A DNA stretch of 64,000 bases. It comes from Grimontia marina. Lineage in GTDB: Bacteria; Pseudomonadota; Gammaproteobacteria; Enterobacterales; Vibrionaceae. Made by a program: the position numbers and the translations under genes. Shown piece after piece: positions 36,362 to 45,820 of this stretch. The notes under the pieces were generated by a model. It worked only from the letters and a program-made list of their open reading frames with translations. It ran no database searches and was not told where the DNA came from. Where the stretch lies: positions 124,001-188,000 of the forward strand of contig NZ_FIZY01000001.1 of NCBI RefSeq assembly GCF_900060185.1. Reading direction: 5' to 3'. Every line of letters begins with the position of its first letter. Position 1 is the stretch's first letter.

Positions 36362-36968
36362 GGTACGCTATAACTTACTAATATCACGAAGCTTGGAGCA
36401 CATATTGGCTCATCTTAGGTTTGTTGGCTTGCTTGCCATCATCATACTGATTGCCCAAATTCCTATCATTCACCAACTCATGGTGTGGGATCGCACAGAT
36501 ATTCTTGCTGGGCAGTGGTGGCGAATCGTAACAGGAAACCTGACGCACACCAATTTTATCCATCTTGCCATGAACCTGACAGGGCTGGTGGTACTCACTT
36601 TTCTTCATCGCGAATACTATGGCAGCCGAAGCCTTATTCCCATGATTTGGGTGATGATGGTCGTGATAGGCGCGGTCATGTTCGTCAGTCCTTTTGATTG
36701 GTACGCTGGGCTATCAGGTGTCTTACATGGCTTGTTTGTTTGGGGTGTGGTGCGGGATATCCAGAACAAAGTACCTCTGGGATGGATTATGCTTGCAGGT
36801 GTGATAGTAAAACTCGGATATGAAGCTTATACGGGCGGAGATGCAATGACTGCGGATTTGATAGAAGCAGGTGTTGCCTATCAGGCGCATGTGGCAGGCG
36901 CGTTAGTTGGGATGGCTTTTGCGCTGGTATGGAAAGAAGGTCCTGGGCAGAGCGGTCCTAGATCCTAG
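36354..36968 (+). CDS. rrtA: Rhombosortase (rhomboid-family intramembrane protease)
   Basis: This 204-residue membrane protein has about six helices and the rhomboid catalytic pair: Ser121 in YAGLSGVLHG and His179 in YQAHVAGALVG, with LTHTNFIHLAMN upstream. The small size and motifs fit rhombosortase, which processes proteins with a GlyGly-CTERM tail in Vibrio and relatives before type II secretion and surface attachment. No GlyGly-CTERM substrate is seen in the window. The ATG at 36354 lacks a clear ribosome site; a TTG near 36392 is an alternative. The last residues, GPGQSGPRS, and the stop come from repeat copy B. Confidence 0.8.
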   Translation: MTTVRYNLLISRSLEHILAHLRFVGLLAIIILIAQIPIIHQLMVWDRTDILAGQWWRIVTGNLTHTNFIHLAMNLTGLVVLTFLHREYYGSRSLIPMIWVMMVVIGAVMFVSPFDWYAGLSGVLHGLFVWGVVRDIQNKVPLGWIMLAGVIVKLGYEAYTGGDAMTADLIEAGVAYQAHVAGALVGMAFALVWKEGPGQSGPRS

Positions 36969-37085
36969 GGAAATCAAAAGCTTGACGTCTTAGCTACGAC
37001 TTTAAAATCTCTATAGGACCCTAGGACCCTAGGACCCTAGGACCCTAGGACCCTAGGACCCTAGGACCCTAGGACCCTAGGACCT
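36938..37085. repeat. GGACCCTA-array repeat, copy B
   Basis: The order is the same as in copy A: GGTCCTGGG, AGAGCGGTCCTAGATCCTAG, the shared spacer with AAAGCTTGACGTC...CTTTAAAATCT, then eight tandem GGACCCTA units from 37016, twice as many as in copy A. Direct orientation relative to copy A. It lies between convergent rhombosortase and alaA genes and supplies the rhombosortase stop codon. Confidence 0.9.
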
Positions 37086-37091
37086 ATTATC

Positions 37092-38306
37092 TTACTGACG
37101 ATACGTCGACAGGAATCTCTCGAAACGGCCAATCGCCATTTCCAAATCATCCACACGCGGAAGTGTCACGATACGGAAGTGATCCGGTTTGTGCCAGTTA
37201 AAACCCGTACCATGAACCATCAACACTTTTTCCTGCAGCAAGAAGTCCAGCATCATTTTTTCGTCGTTATGGATGCTGTATTTCTTGGTGTCGATTTTTG
37301 GGAACAGGTACAGCGCACCTTTTGGTTTCACACAACTGATACCAGGAATTTGGTTTAGCAGTTCCCATGCCTTATCACGTTGTTCCAGCAAACGGCCACC
37401 TGGCAGAATCAGTTCATTGATACTCTGGTAACCACCCAACGCGGTTTGGATTGCATGCTGCATCGGCACGTTTGCACACAAACGCATTGACGCCAGCATC
37501 TCCAAGCCTGCGATATAGCTTTTCGCCAGATGGCGGGGGCCTGACAGGATCATCCAGCCAGAGCGGAAGCCACACACGCGATAGGATTTCGACAGGCCAC
37601 TGAAGGTTACGCAGAACACATCCGGTGCCAATGGCGCCATAGAATGGTGTTGAGCACCGTCATACAAGATCTTGTCGTAGATTTCATCGGCGAAAATGAT
37701 CAGGTTGTTCTGACGGGCGATTTCCGCAATCTCTAATAGGAAATCACGGCTGTAAACCGAACCCGTTGGGTTATTTGGGTTGATCAGCACGATACCTTTG
37801 GTATTTGGCGTGATCTTAGCTTTGATGTCATCCAGATCTGGATACCAGTCCGATTCTTCATCACACATGTAGTGAACGGGTTTACCGCCAGACAGTGATA
37901 CTGCCGCTGTCCACAGTGGGTAGTCAGGAGAAGGTACCAAGAGTTCGTCGCCACCGTTCAGCAGCGCCTGCATTGCCATTACGATCAGTTCTGAGACACC
38001 GTTACCGAGGTAAACGTCCTCAACATCCAAATCCAGCATGCCGCGTTTTTGGTAGTGCTGAACCACCGCTTTACGCGCCGAGTAAATTCCTTTGGAATCA
38101 CAATAACCCTGAGAAGTTGGCAGGTTTCGGATCACGTCTACCAGAATTTCATCTGGTGCGTCGAAACCAAATGGTGCCGGGTTGCCGATGTTCAATTTTA
38201 GAATTTTGTGGCCTTCTTCTTCGAGGCGTTTTGCCTCTTTCATCACTGGGCCACGTATGTCGTAACAAACGTTGTCCAGCTTGGTCGACATCCCGATTTC
38301 TTGCAT
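37092..38306 (-). CDS. alaA: Alanine aminotransferase AlaA
   Basis: This 404-residue class I PLP aminotransferase makes alanine from pyruvate and glutamate. LNIGNPAPFGF near the N-terminus, LINPNNPTGSVYS, ADEIYDKILYD and the lysine region TFSGLSKSYRVCGFRSGW match AlaA (YfbQ). A later ATG (MSTKLDN) five codons in is an alternative start that matches other AlaA proteins. Its stop is 7 bases beyond repeat copy B. The link to yfbR nearby is conserved with E. coli. Confidence 0.93.
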   Translation of the reverse strand: MQEIGMSTKLDNVCYDIRGPVMKEAKRLEEEGHKILKLNIGNPAPFGFDAPDEILVDVIRNLPTSQGYCDSKGIYSARKAVVQHYQKRGMLDLDVEDVYLGNGVSELIVMAMQALLNGGDELLVPSPDYPLWTAAVSLSGGKPVHYMCDEESDWYPDLDDIKAKITPNTKGIVLINPNNPTGSVYSRDFLLEIAEIARQNNLIIFADEIYDKILYDGAQHHSMAPLAPDVFCVTFSGLSKSYRVCGFRSGWMILSGPRHLAKSYIAGLEMLASMRLCANVPMQHAIQTALGGYQSINELILPGGRLLEQRDKAWELLNQIPGISCVKPKGALYLFPKIDTKKYSIHNDEKMMLDFLLQEKVLMVHGTGFNWHKPDHFRIVTLPRVDDLEMAIGRFERFLSTYRQ

Positions 38307-38801
38307 CTTGGTTCCTGAGCTTAAAAATTGCTGTTTTGCAGTAAATTACACTAATAAAAGTCGATTTATAAGTAGTCAATAGTAAGAAATGGCGAAAACA
38401 CCTAAAATCAGTGATTAAATCCTAAGTATGGGTGTTTTGTTCTGTTGAAGGTGAGTTTCGTCACAATTGATAGTGTCTTAGTCCTAATTATCAAAAGGAA
38501 ATGTTGGTAAAAATCGGATGGATGAGCGCACGTGATTCCCCGTTTTATAGGCTGCTACAAGTTATTTGGCCTTCCAGAGTGGTCGTAGCAAGTAAAAATG
38601 GCTGGGGATTAATTTTTTTAAAAGTAGCACGTGAAATTGATCTAGATGAAAGCAATGAATGCAAAGGTCATCGTAGCATTGAGGAGGAATGATTGTTTTC
38701 TTAGCCACACCGCGAGTGCCTCGAAGCATCAACTTCTGGGAACTTGAACATTTACCTACAAGAACTAGTGCGTGTGGGCCGTGGCTTTAAGCGAGGTTAG
38801 T
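38307..38801 (+). other. Intergenic region between alaA and menF with two weak small ORFs
   Basis: The stretch is AT-rich near alaA and holds both promoters. A 63-codon frame (38501-38692) ends with an ATGA overlap into a 33-codon frame (38689-38790) that has AGGAGG just before its ATG, and that ends 12 bases before the menF start. Neither encodes a recognisable protein; ribosome-site spacing is poor. They may be chance frames or a leader. Confidence 0.35.
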
Positions 38802-40118
38802 TTGACAAATTTGCGGCAAGCTATTGATAGACTGATAAAATCCCTTTTAACGGTATCACCATTACCGCCTCAGCTATCTGAGCCATTTTGTTGGTCAATG
38901 AATACTGATCCGCTGGATTGGTTTCACTCGCAGCCCTTGTTCCCTAAATTCTACTGGCAAACCCGGGATGGTAAAGAACAGGTATTAGCACTTGGACAGG
39001 TTAAAACATTTTCTGAACCTGCCTGTGCAGAGAGTCAACTCGCTAAAGGCCAGCGAATTTGGGGCGGGCGGTCGTTCGATGGACGGACAGAGCGCGACCA
39101 ACGTTGTCTCAAGTCTTTCTTTTTCCTTCCCCAGATCGAGATAGTTTGCCGTGATGGACAGTGGTTCATCACGCTGAACGTTTGCGATGACCTATTAAAA
39201 ATTCGCGCCACATTATCCAAATTGATCAGCCAGTCCCAACCGCTATCCCATCCGGACTGTGAAGTACTGGCAACTCAGCATCAGCCAGAGTTTAAACAAT
39301 GGTCAACCATGATGAGGAATGCTCTGTCGTCGATTGAAACAACTGATCTTCAGAAAGTGGTATTGGCACGTAAGACGACACTGGAGCTCGACAGAGCTTT
39401 GCCGGCTGCCAGCCTGCTGAAAGCCTCTCTCGACAGTAATAAGTCAAACTTTCACTTTCTACTGGCGCTGGATGAAAAGCACTGCTTTGTTGGTTCGACG
39501 CCAGAGCGTCTATTCTGGCGAAACGGCGACGAGCTATATACCGAAGCATTGGCAGGCACCATAGGTCGCGGTAAAGACGCCGAGGAGGACCTATCGCTGG
39601 CGAACTGGCTGCTCAATGACAGCAAGAATATCTATGAGAACCGTCTGGTTGTTGATGACATTACGCAACGGCTTATACCCCATAGCGAGCAATTGGATGT
39701 GGAAGTCACGCCACATTTAGTGCGCCTTCGTAATGTGCAGCACTTAAAGCGCGATATTGAGGCGAGTTTGGTCGCTGATGTACTTTCTTCTACTTTGCTG
39801 GATTTATTACAGCCAACTGCAGCTGTGGCTGGGTTGCCCCGCGAGAGAGCGGTGGATTTTATCGTCGAGAATGAACCTTTCGCTCGTGGATGGTACAGCG
39901 GCTCAGTGGGTTACCTCAGCGCTGAGCAAAGTGAATTCTGTGTGGCGATCCGAAGTGCTCTGGTTGTTGATAACAAAGTCCATCTTTTTGCGGGCGCCGG
40001 TATCGTGCCGGGCTCTGTGGCGGAGAGTGAGTGGAAAGAACTCGACCGGAAAATGGCGACACTTCGAAATCTCTTGGGTCCTTCACCGGAAAAACAATTG
40101 GAGAAAAAAGCCGGATGA
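38802..40118 (+). CDS. menF: Isochorismate synthase MenF
   Basis: This chorismate-binding enzyme of about 438 residues converts chorismate to isochorismate, the first step of menaquinone synthesis. The C-terminal chorismate domain has VVLARKTTLEL, GSTPERLFWRNGDELYTEAL AGTIGRG and CVAIRSALV. A frame opens earlier at a GTG (38772), but the TTG giving LTNLRQAIDRL, preceded by GCGAGGTTAG, aligns best with MenF N-termini. The stop overlaps the menD ATG (ATGA). It heads the operon menF-D-H-B-C-E. Confidence 0.92.
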   Translation: MTNLRQAIDRLIKSLLTVSPLPPQLSEPFCWSMNTDPLDWFHSQPLFPKFYWQTRDGKEQVLALGQVKTFSEPACAESQLAKGQRIWGGRSFDGRTERDQRCLKSFFFLPQIEIVCRDGQWFITLNVCDDLLKIRATLSKLISQSQPLSHPDCEVLATQHQPEFKQWSTMMRNALSSIETTDLQKVVLARKTTLELDRALPAASLLKASLDSNKSNFHFLLALDEKHCFVGSTPERLFWRNGDELYTEALAGTIGRGKDAEEDLSLANWLLNDSKNIYENRLVVDDITQRLIPHSEQLDVEVTPHLVRLRNVQHLKRDIEASLVADVLSSTLLDLLQPTAAVAGLPRERAVDFIVENEPFARGWYSGSVGYLSAEQSEFCVAIRSALVVDNKVHLFAGAGIVPGSVAESEWKELDRKMATLRNLLGPSPEKQLEKKAG

Positions 40119-41833
40119 AGCCTTCAATCATCAACCGTATCTGGGCGCGACTGATTTTGATGTCAGTGCAACGTGCGAGTGTGAAAGACATTTGTATTGC
40201 TCCGGGCTCGCGCTCAACACCGCTAACGCTGGAAGCGGAAAGACTTCAAAGCCTTGATTCCTCCATTCGCCTGCATACCCATTTTGATGAACGCGGGTTG
40301 GGATTTTTGGCGCTGGGATTGGCGAAAGCCTCTGACAAACCCGTTGCCGTGATTGTCACGTCAGGTACAGCGGTAGCGAATTTGCTGCCAGCTGTGGCAG
40401 AAAGCCGTTTAACCCGCGAAAAGCTGGTGCTTCTGACTGCCGATCGTCCGCCTGAGCTTATTCAATGTGGCGCTAATCAGGCAATCAGCCAGCAGGACAT
40501 TTTCAGCGAGCACGCAGAAGTGACGAGTTTCTTGCCGTCACCCACAGAACAAATCTCGCCAGCTTGGTTATTGTCGACAGTGTCAGAGGGGCTGCATCGT
40601 CAGTCAGAACTGGGCGGGAGTTATCATATCAACTGTCCATTCCCTGAACCTTTATACGGGGAAATGGAAGACGTTTCGTCCTACCTTGAGCCAGTACGAA
40701 TCTGGCTGGAGAGTGATGAGCCTTACTTGTCCTTCATGCCTTCACGCGAAGATTTAAGTCAGCCTTTGCGCGATTGGGCTCAGCTCCAGCACCAAAAAGG
40801 CGTGTTAGTGGTGGGTAAGGCCTCTTTACGTGAGCGCCAAGCCATTGAACTGCTAGCGCAGAAGCTTCAATGGCCTATTTTCTGTGATCCTCAAGCGAGC
40901 CAAGGCTCTGCATTTGCCGGTTTTGATGTTTGGTTGCAAAACCCCACGTGTGCCGAAGTGCTAAAACAGGCTGATGTTATCGTTCAATTTGGTAGCCGTT
41001 TGGTATCAAAACGCCTAGGCCAATTCATCAACCAGTTTGAGGGTAACTACTGGTTGGTAGAGAAACATCCAGGAAGGCTGGATCCCAGTCATCGAGGCGG
41101 TTTGCGCATCAATGCGTCATTGGCTGATATGGCGCTGGCATTGACAGAAATCACCCGTGATGCCGAACAAGCACGTTGGGCTGATGCATTGGTTGTGGCG
41201 AGCCAACAATATTTTGAGCAATTGGCGGCTTTCAACGGTTCGTCTGATGAATCGCTGTCAGAAGTCAGCTTGGCTGCGGACTTCAGCCATTGGCTTTCGG
41301 AACAGAGCGACCTCTTTATTGGAAACAGCATGGCGATCCGCCTGTTGGACATGTGTAGTCAACTGCCAGAAAAAGCCGTGTTTGCCAATCGCGGTGCATC
41401 GGGTATTGATGGTCTGATTGCCACGGCTTCAGGCGTTCAGCGCGAAAGACAGCGTCCGATGGCAATGCTGATGGGGGACACTTCCGCGCTCTACGATCTT
41501 AACAGCCTCGCGTTACTGGCTAACAATCCGCAGCCATTTGTACTGATCATCATCAACAATGATGGCGGAGGCATTTTCGATATGCTTCCGGTACCGGATG
41601 CGAACAAAGAAACTTACTATCGCATGCCGCATGGTGTTGATTTCTCCCACGCAGCCGCGATGTTTGGGCTCAATTATGTGTGCCCTTCATCGCTGGAAAC
41701 CGCGCGATCACAATGCATCGATGCGCAGTCTACGCCGGGAACAACGGTGATTGAACTCAAGACTCGGGCGGGCGAGTGCGGCAAGGCACTTAAAGCACTG
41801 TTTAGTGAAATTGCCAATGCAGAACTGCTCTGA
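40115..41833 (+). CDS. menD: 2-succinyl-5-enolpyruvyl-6-hydroxy-3-cyclohexene-1-carboxylate synthase
   Basis: This 572-residue thiamine diphosphate enzyme joins isochorismate with 2-oxoglutarate. CIAPGSRSTPLTL and HFDERGLGFLALGLAK are the N-terminal signatures. The ThDP site is MGDTSALYDLNSL, with NNDGGGIF. The frame continues upstream into menF, but the ATG in the ATGA overlap is the natural start. Its 3' end overlaps menH by 17 bases. Confidence 0.95.
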   Translation: MKPSIINRIWARLILMSVQRASVKDICIAPGSRSTPLTLEAERLQSLDSSIRLHTHFDERGLGFLALGLAKASDKPVAVIVTSGTAVANLLPAVAESRLTREKLVLLTADRPPELIQCGANQAISQQDIFSEHAEVTSFLPSPTEQISPAWLLSTVSEGLHRQSELGGSYHINCPFPEPLYGEMEDVSSYLEPVRIWLESDEPYLSFMPSREDLSQPLRDWAQLQHQKGVLVVGKASLRERQAIELLAQKLQWPIFCDPQASQGSAFAGFDVWLQNPTCAEVLKQADVIVQFGSRLVSKRLGQFINQFEGNYWLVEKHPGRLDPSHRGGLRINASLADMALALTEITRDAEQARWADALVVASQQYFEQLAAFNGSSDESLSEVSLAADFSHWLSEQSDLFIGNSMAIRLLDMCSQLPEKAVFANRGASGIDGLIATASGVQRERQRPMAMLMGDTSALYDLNSLALLANNPQPFVLIIINNDGGGIFDMLPVPDANKETYYRMPHGVDFSHAAAMFGLNYVCPSSLETARSQCIDAQSTPGTTVIELKTRAGECGKALKALFSEIANAELL

Positions 41834-42611
41834 AAGATTGAGCTATTCCCTCCAAGGGCAGGCAGACAAACCTGCCCTTGTATTCCTTCATGGCCTGCTT
41901 GGTGACCATAGGGATTGGCAGCCTGTCATCGAAGAGCTTTCCAAAGAATATCTGTGTCTTGCTATCGATTTGCCGGGGCACGGCGGCAGCCAACATTTCG
42001 AAGCGGTCGGCTTTGGAGATACCCGCAACAAAGTGATAGCAACGATCAGTGAGACATTGTCTTCACCTTTCTGGCTGGTGGGCTATTCGCTGGGCGCACG
42101 CATTGCTATGTATATGGCTACCCATTGCTCATGTTCTCGCGGGGTGACCAGCGTACCTTTCGCTGGGCTCATTATCGAAAATGGGCATCCAGGTTTACCT
42201 GAACCCGAGAGAGTGGCAAGACGTGAACATGATGAAAAATGGGCGGTGCGTTTTGAAAATGAGCCCATTGTTGATGTGCTTCAAGATTGGTACCAACAAC
42301 CAGTGTTTTCCTCACTAAATCATGCGCAAAGACAAAGTTTGATCGTTAAGCGCAGTGATAACCTCGGTACAAAAGTGGCAAGCATGCTGCGTGCTACATC
42401 CTTATCCCAACAGGATTTTCTGGGCGATTTGCTTAGAACGTTGCCAGCAAAGGTGCACTACCTGTGTGGAGAGAAGGACAATAAGTTTCTGGCATTGGCG
42501 ATGCATTCGGGGCTGTCTTATTCCATTGTCCCAGACGCCGGCCACAACATTCATGCAGAACAGCCCAAGCTGTTTTGCCAGCTGGTTAGACAACTGATTG
42601 AACCTCATTAA
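41817..42611 (+). CDS. menH: SHCHC synthase MenH
   Basis: This 264-residue alpha/beta hydrolase removes pyruvate from SEPHCHC to give SHCHC. LVFLHGLLGDHRDW supplies the oxyanion region, GYSLGARIAMY the nucleophile serine and GHNIHAE the histidine. The start MQNCSERL, inside the menD end, is preferred over an earlier frame start at 41751. Length fits the family. Confidence 0.92.
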   Translation: MQNCSERLSYSLQGQADKPALVFLHGLLGDHRDWQPVIEELSKEYLCLAIDLPGHGGSQHFEAVGFGDTRNKVIATISETLSSPFWLVGYSLGARIAMYMATHCSCSRGVTSVPFAGLIIENGHPGLPEPERVARREHDEKWAVRFENEPIVDVLQDWYQQPVFSSLNHAQRQSLIVKRSDNLGTKVASMLRATSLSQQDFLGDLLRTLPAKVHYLCGEKDNKFLALAMHSGLSYSIVPDAGHNIHAEQPKLFCQLVRQLIEPH

Positions 42612-42635
42612 TTCAATAATTTAAATGGTAACACT

Positions 42636-43502
42636 ATGGCTAGAACAACAGGCTTAACTGAACAGGAACTGTATGCACCAGTGGTGTGGAATGATTGCTC
42701 TGAAGGCTATGAAGACATCCTTTTTGAAAAATCGGAAGACGGTATCGCGCGAATCACTATCAACCGTCCTGAAGTACGTAATGCATTCCGCCCTCAAACA
42801 GTGAAAGAGATGATCAAAGCGCTGGCCGATGCACGATACGACGAAAAAGTGGGTGTGATCGTGCTGCGTGGTCAGGGTGAGCATGCATTCTGTTCCGGTG
42901 GTGACCAGAGGATCCGTGGCGACTACGGCGGCTATCGTGACGATGAAGGTACACACCACTTGAACGTGCTGGACTTCCAACGCCAAATCCGTACCTGTCC
43001 TAAGCCTGTGATTGCTTCGGTGGCAGGATACGCTGTGGGTGGTGGGCATGTGCTTCACATGATGTGTGACCTGACGATCGCAGCGGATAACGCACAATTT
43101 GGTCAGACTGGCCCGAAAGTCGGTTCTTTCGACGGCGGCTGGGGTGCATCTTACATGGCGCGTATCGTCGGTCAGAAGAAAGCCCGCGAGATCTGGTTTC
43201 TTTGCCGCTTTTACGATGCGCAAGAAGCCGTGGATATGGGGCTGGTTAACCACATTGTCCCTTACGCAGAGCTTGAGCGTGAAACTGCTCGTTGGTGCCG
43301 TGAAGTGCTTCAGCACAGCCCAATGGCGCTGCGCTGCCTGAAAGCGGCACTAAATGCGGACTGTGATGGTCAGGCGGGTCTACAAGAACTGGCAGGTAAC
43401 GCGACCATGTTGTTCTACATGACCGAAGAAGGTCAGGAAGGCCGCAACGCTTTCAATGAAAAACGTCGCCCAGACTTCGACAAATTCCCACGTAACCCAT
43501 AA
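42636..43502 (+). CDS. menB: 1,4-dihydroxy-2-naphthoyl-CoA synthase
   Basis: This 288-residue crotonase-fold enzyme closes the second ring of menaquinone by a Dieckmann condensation of OSB-Co[30 protein letters not shown] and [17 protein letters not shown] are diagnostic MenB motifs. It is 24 bases after menH and 12 before menC. Confidence 0.97.
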   Translation: MARTTGLTEQELYAPVVWNDCSEGYEDILFEKSEDGIARITINRPEVRNAFRPQTVKEMIKALADARYDEKVGVIVLRGQGEHAFCSGGDQRIRGDYGGYRDDEGTHHLNVLDFQRQIRTCPKPVIASVAGYAVGGGHVLHMMCDLTIAADNAQFGQTGPKVGSFDGGWGASYMARIVGQKKAREIWFLCRFYDAQEAVDMGLVNHIVPYAELERETARWCREVLQHSPMALRCLKAALNADCDGQAGLQELAGNATMLFYMTEEGQEGRNAFNEKRRPDFDKFPRNP

Positions 43503-43514
43503 CAGGGCGGGAAG

Positions 43515-44495
43515 ATGAAGCAAGCAACGCTTTACCGTTATTCGTTGCCGATGGACAGTGGTGTGATTTTGCGTCACTCCCGTCTGGCGCAGCGAGATGG
43601 CTTGATTGTCGAACTTAAAGACTTTGAGAAAGTGGGCAGAGGCGAAATTGCGCCTTTGCCAGGATTCAGTGCTGAAACCATCGAGCAAGCACAAACTCAG
43701 AGTGAGCTTTGTTTAGCGCAGTGGCTGGAGGACGGCGAAATAGATTGGGACTCGCTCTATCCTTCGGTTGCTTTTGGTTTGTCCGCTGCACTGGCGGAAC
43801 TTGATGGTGAAATCCCGGCGGAAGGTAATTTCCTCGCTGTGCCCTTGTGTAGCGGCGATCCGGATGAGCTGGTTGAAAAGCTTGCAGAATTGCCGGGCGA
43901 GAAAGTGGCGAAAATTAAGGTGGGCCTTTACGAGCCGATTCGTGATGGCATGGTGGTGAATATGTTTCTGGAAATCCTTCCAGATTTGCGCCTTCGACTG
44001 GATGCTAACCGTCAGTGGACACCGGTAAAAGCAGCGCAGTTTTCTAACTATGTGAATCCTGCTTTCCGCTCACGCATCGCCTTTTTAGAAGAGCCTTGTC
44101 CGACGCCCGAGCAAAGCCTCGAATTCAGTAAAGAAACCGGCATTGCCATTGCGTGGGATGAGACCCTGCGCGATGAAGGCTTTTCGCTAGAATGCAAAAC
44201 CGGATTATCTGCGATAGTGATTAAACCCACTTTAGTGGGCTCACTGAAAACAGTGAAAGTACTGGTTGAACAGGCACATACCATGGGGTTGGAAGCGGTG
44301 ATCAGCTCCAGTATTGAATCCAGTTTTGGCCTCAACACACTGGCGCGCATCGCCCAATGGCTAACGCCGGAAAGCGTTCCGGGGCTCGATACAGTCTCAT
44401 TGTTTGGTGAGCAGTTAGAGCAAACGTGGCCAGGCTGTGAGTTACCAATGAAAACACTGACTGACTGTGAAGTAGTATGGCAGGCGCACCCATAA
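43515..44495 (+). CDS. menC: o-succinylbenzoate synthase
   Basis: This 326-residue enolase-superfamily enzyme dehydrates SHCHC to o-succinylbenzoate. KIKVGLYEP carries the catalytic lysine, LRLDANRQW and FLEEPCP the metal ligands, and AIVIKPTLVGS the second lysine. The end overlaps menE by 19 bases. Confidence 0.95.
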   Translation: MKQATLYRYSLPMDSGVILRHSRLAQRDGLIVELKDFEKVGRGEIAPLPGFSAETIEQAQTQSELCLAQWLEDGEIDWDSLYPSVAFGLSAALAELDGEIPAEGNFLAVPLCSGDPDELVEKLAELPGEKVAKIKVGLYEPIRDGMVVNMFLEILPDLRLRLDANRQWTPVKAAQFSNYVNPAFRSRIAFLEEPCPTPEQSLEFSKETGIAIAWDETLRDEGFSLECKTGLSAIVIKPTLVGSLKTVKVLVEQAHTMGLEAVISSSIESSFGLNTLARIAQWLTPESVPGLDTVSLFGEQLEQTWPGCELPMKTLTDCEVVWQAHP

Positions 44496-45820
44496 GTTTT
44501 GAAACTTGGCCCTGGCTTTACTGGGGTGAGGTAAAACCCCTGCATACTGCTTTATATCTGGAAGACGAGGCTATTAGTTGGCAGCGCCTTGTTTCAGATA
44601 TAGGCAGTATGCCGTTGCTGCCCAAACCGCATAACCGCTATGTAGCCATCCTCTCGCAAAATGATTACCAAACCCTTTTGGTTATCCTTGCTGCCTGGCA
44701 ACAAGGCTTGAAAACACTGCTGCTGAATCCGGCTTTCTCTCAAGCATTCCAGAAAGAGGTACTCGAGAAAGCGGGGATTGAGATGGTTATCGACCCGCAT
44801 ACCGCATGTCCTTCTGGATATTGGCAACAGTCTGATGTGGTGCCATTTAATCCCCAAGATATCCTGACCCTTGTTCTGACTTCTGGCTCGACGGGGATAC
44901 CCAAAGCGGTCACTCACAATGCCAATGCCCATTTGACGAGTACCAGCGGATTGTTTTCATTGATGCCATTTAGTGAGAGTGATTGCTGGCTTCTTTCCCT
45001 GCCGCTATTTCATGTTTCCGGTGTTGCCATTATCTGGCGGTGGTTACAGCGTGGGGCGACTCTGAAGATTGCATACACCAAAGGTGATGCGTTGCGCTCA
45101 GCTTTAGAAGGTGTGACTCACGCTTCCTTGGTACCGACGCAATTGCAGCGATTGATGCAAGGAGAGCGTCCTTCTTCGTTAACATCCGTGCTTTTGGGCG
45201 GTGCAGTGATACCCCAAGCGCTGGTGGATGAAGCCGAAGCAAAAGGTATTGGCTGTTGGTGTGGCTATGGGATGACAGAAATGGCATCGACCATCACGGC
45301 GAAACGGGCGAATGGACTTTTCTCGGTAGGTCGCCCGCTTCCGCATCGTGAACTTATGCTTTCCAGCCTTGGTGAAATCATGGTGAAAGGAGACACGCTT
45401 TCATCGGGTTACCTGATTGGCGGAAAGTTGGAGCCTTTGTCGGACGGATGGTTTGCGACTAAAGATAAAGGTGAATGGGTAGAGGGCGAGCTTCAGATTC
45501 TTGGTCGCTTGGATAACATGTTTATCTGTGGCGGCGAGAATGTGCAGCCGGAGAGTATTGAAAGGGTGCTTTCTGGCTTTGAAGGAATAGTTCAACTGTT
45601 TATATTGCCCGTTGCGGATGCCAAGTGGGGGCAGGTTCCTGTTGCGTTGGTGATGGGCAATGTTAATCAAGGTGACTTTCTGGCTTATGCAAAGTCGTTG
45701 CTGCCGTCCCATCAGGTGCCTAAAGCCGCATACTCGATACCGAAGCACTTGCTAGACGGCGGGATAAAAATCTCCCGCCGCGCGTTAGCTGATTGGCTGA
45801 CAAGCGAACAGCTGGATTAA
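44477..45820 (+). CDS. menE: o-succinylbenzoate-CoA ligase
   Basis: This 447-residue ANL-superfamily adenylating enzyme activates o-succinylbenzoate with ATP and CoA. TLVLTSGSTGIPKAVTH is the P-loop, YGMTEMAST the A5 motif and GRLDNMFICGGENVQPE the hinge and A8 region. GGIKISRRALADW holds the C-terminal lysine. It closes the operon and its 3' end overlaps the convergent acyltransferase gene by 4 bases. Confidence 0.95.
   Translation: MAGAPISFETWPWLYWGEVKPLHTALYLEDEAISWQRLVSDIGSMPLLPKPHNRYVAILSQNDYQTLLVILAAWQQGLKTLLLNPAFSQAFQKEVLEKAGIEMVIDPHTACPSGYWQQSDVVPFNPQDILTLVLTSGSTGIPKAVTHNANAHLTSTSGLFSLMPFSESDCWLLSLPLFHVSGVAIIWRWLQRGATLKIAYTKGDALRSALEGVTHASLVPTQLQRLMQGERPSSLTSVLLGGAVIPQALVDEAEAKGIGCWCGYGMTEMASTITAKRANGLFSVGRPLPHRELMLSSLGEIMVKGDTLSSGYLIGGKLEPLSDGWFATKDKGEWVEGELQILGRLDNMFICGGENVQPESIERVLSGFEGIVQLFILPVADAKWGQVPVALVMGNVNQGDFLAYAKSLLPSHQVPKAAYSIPKHLLDGGIKISRRALADWLTSEQLD

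Noticed and set aside
35598-37085. attC or superintegron cassette boundaries
   Set aside because: The repeats lack the core GTTRRRY/RYYYAAC sites and contain tandem 8-mers unlike Vibrio VCR repeats.
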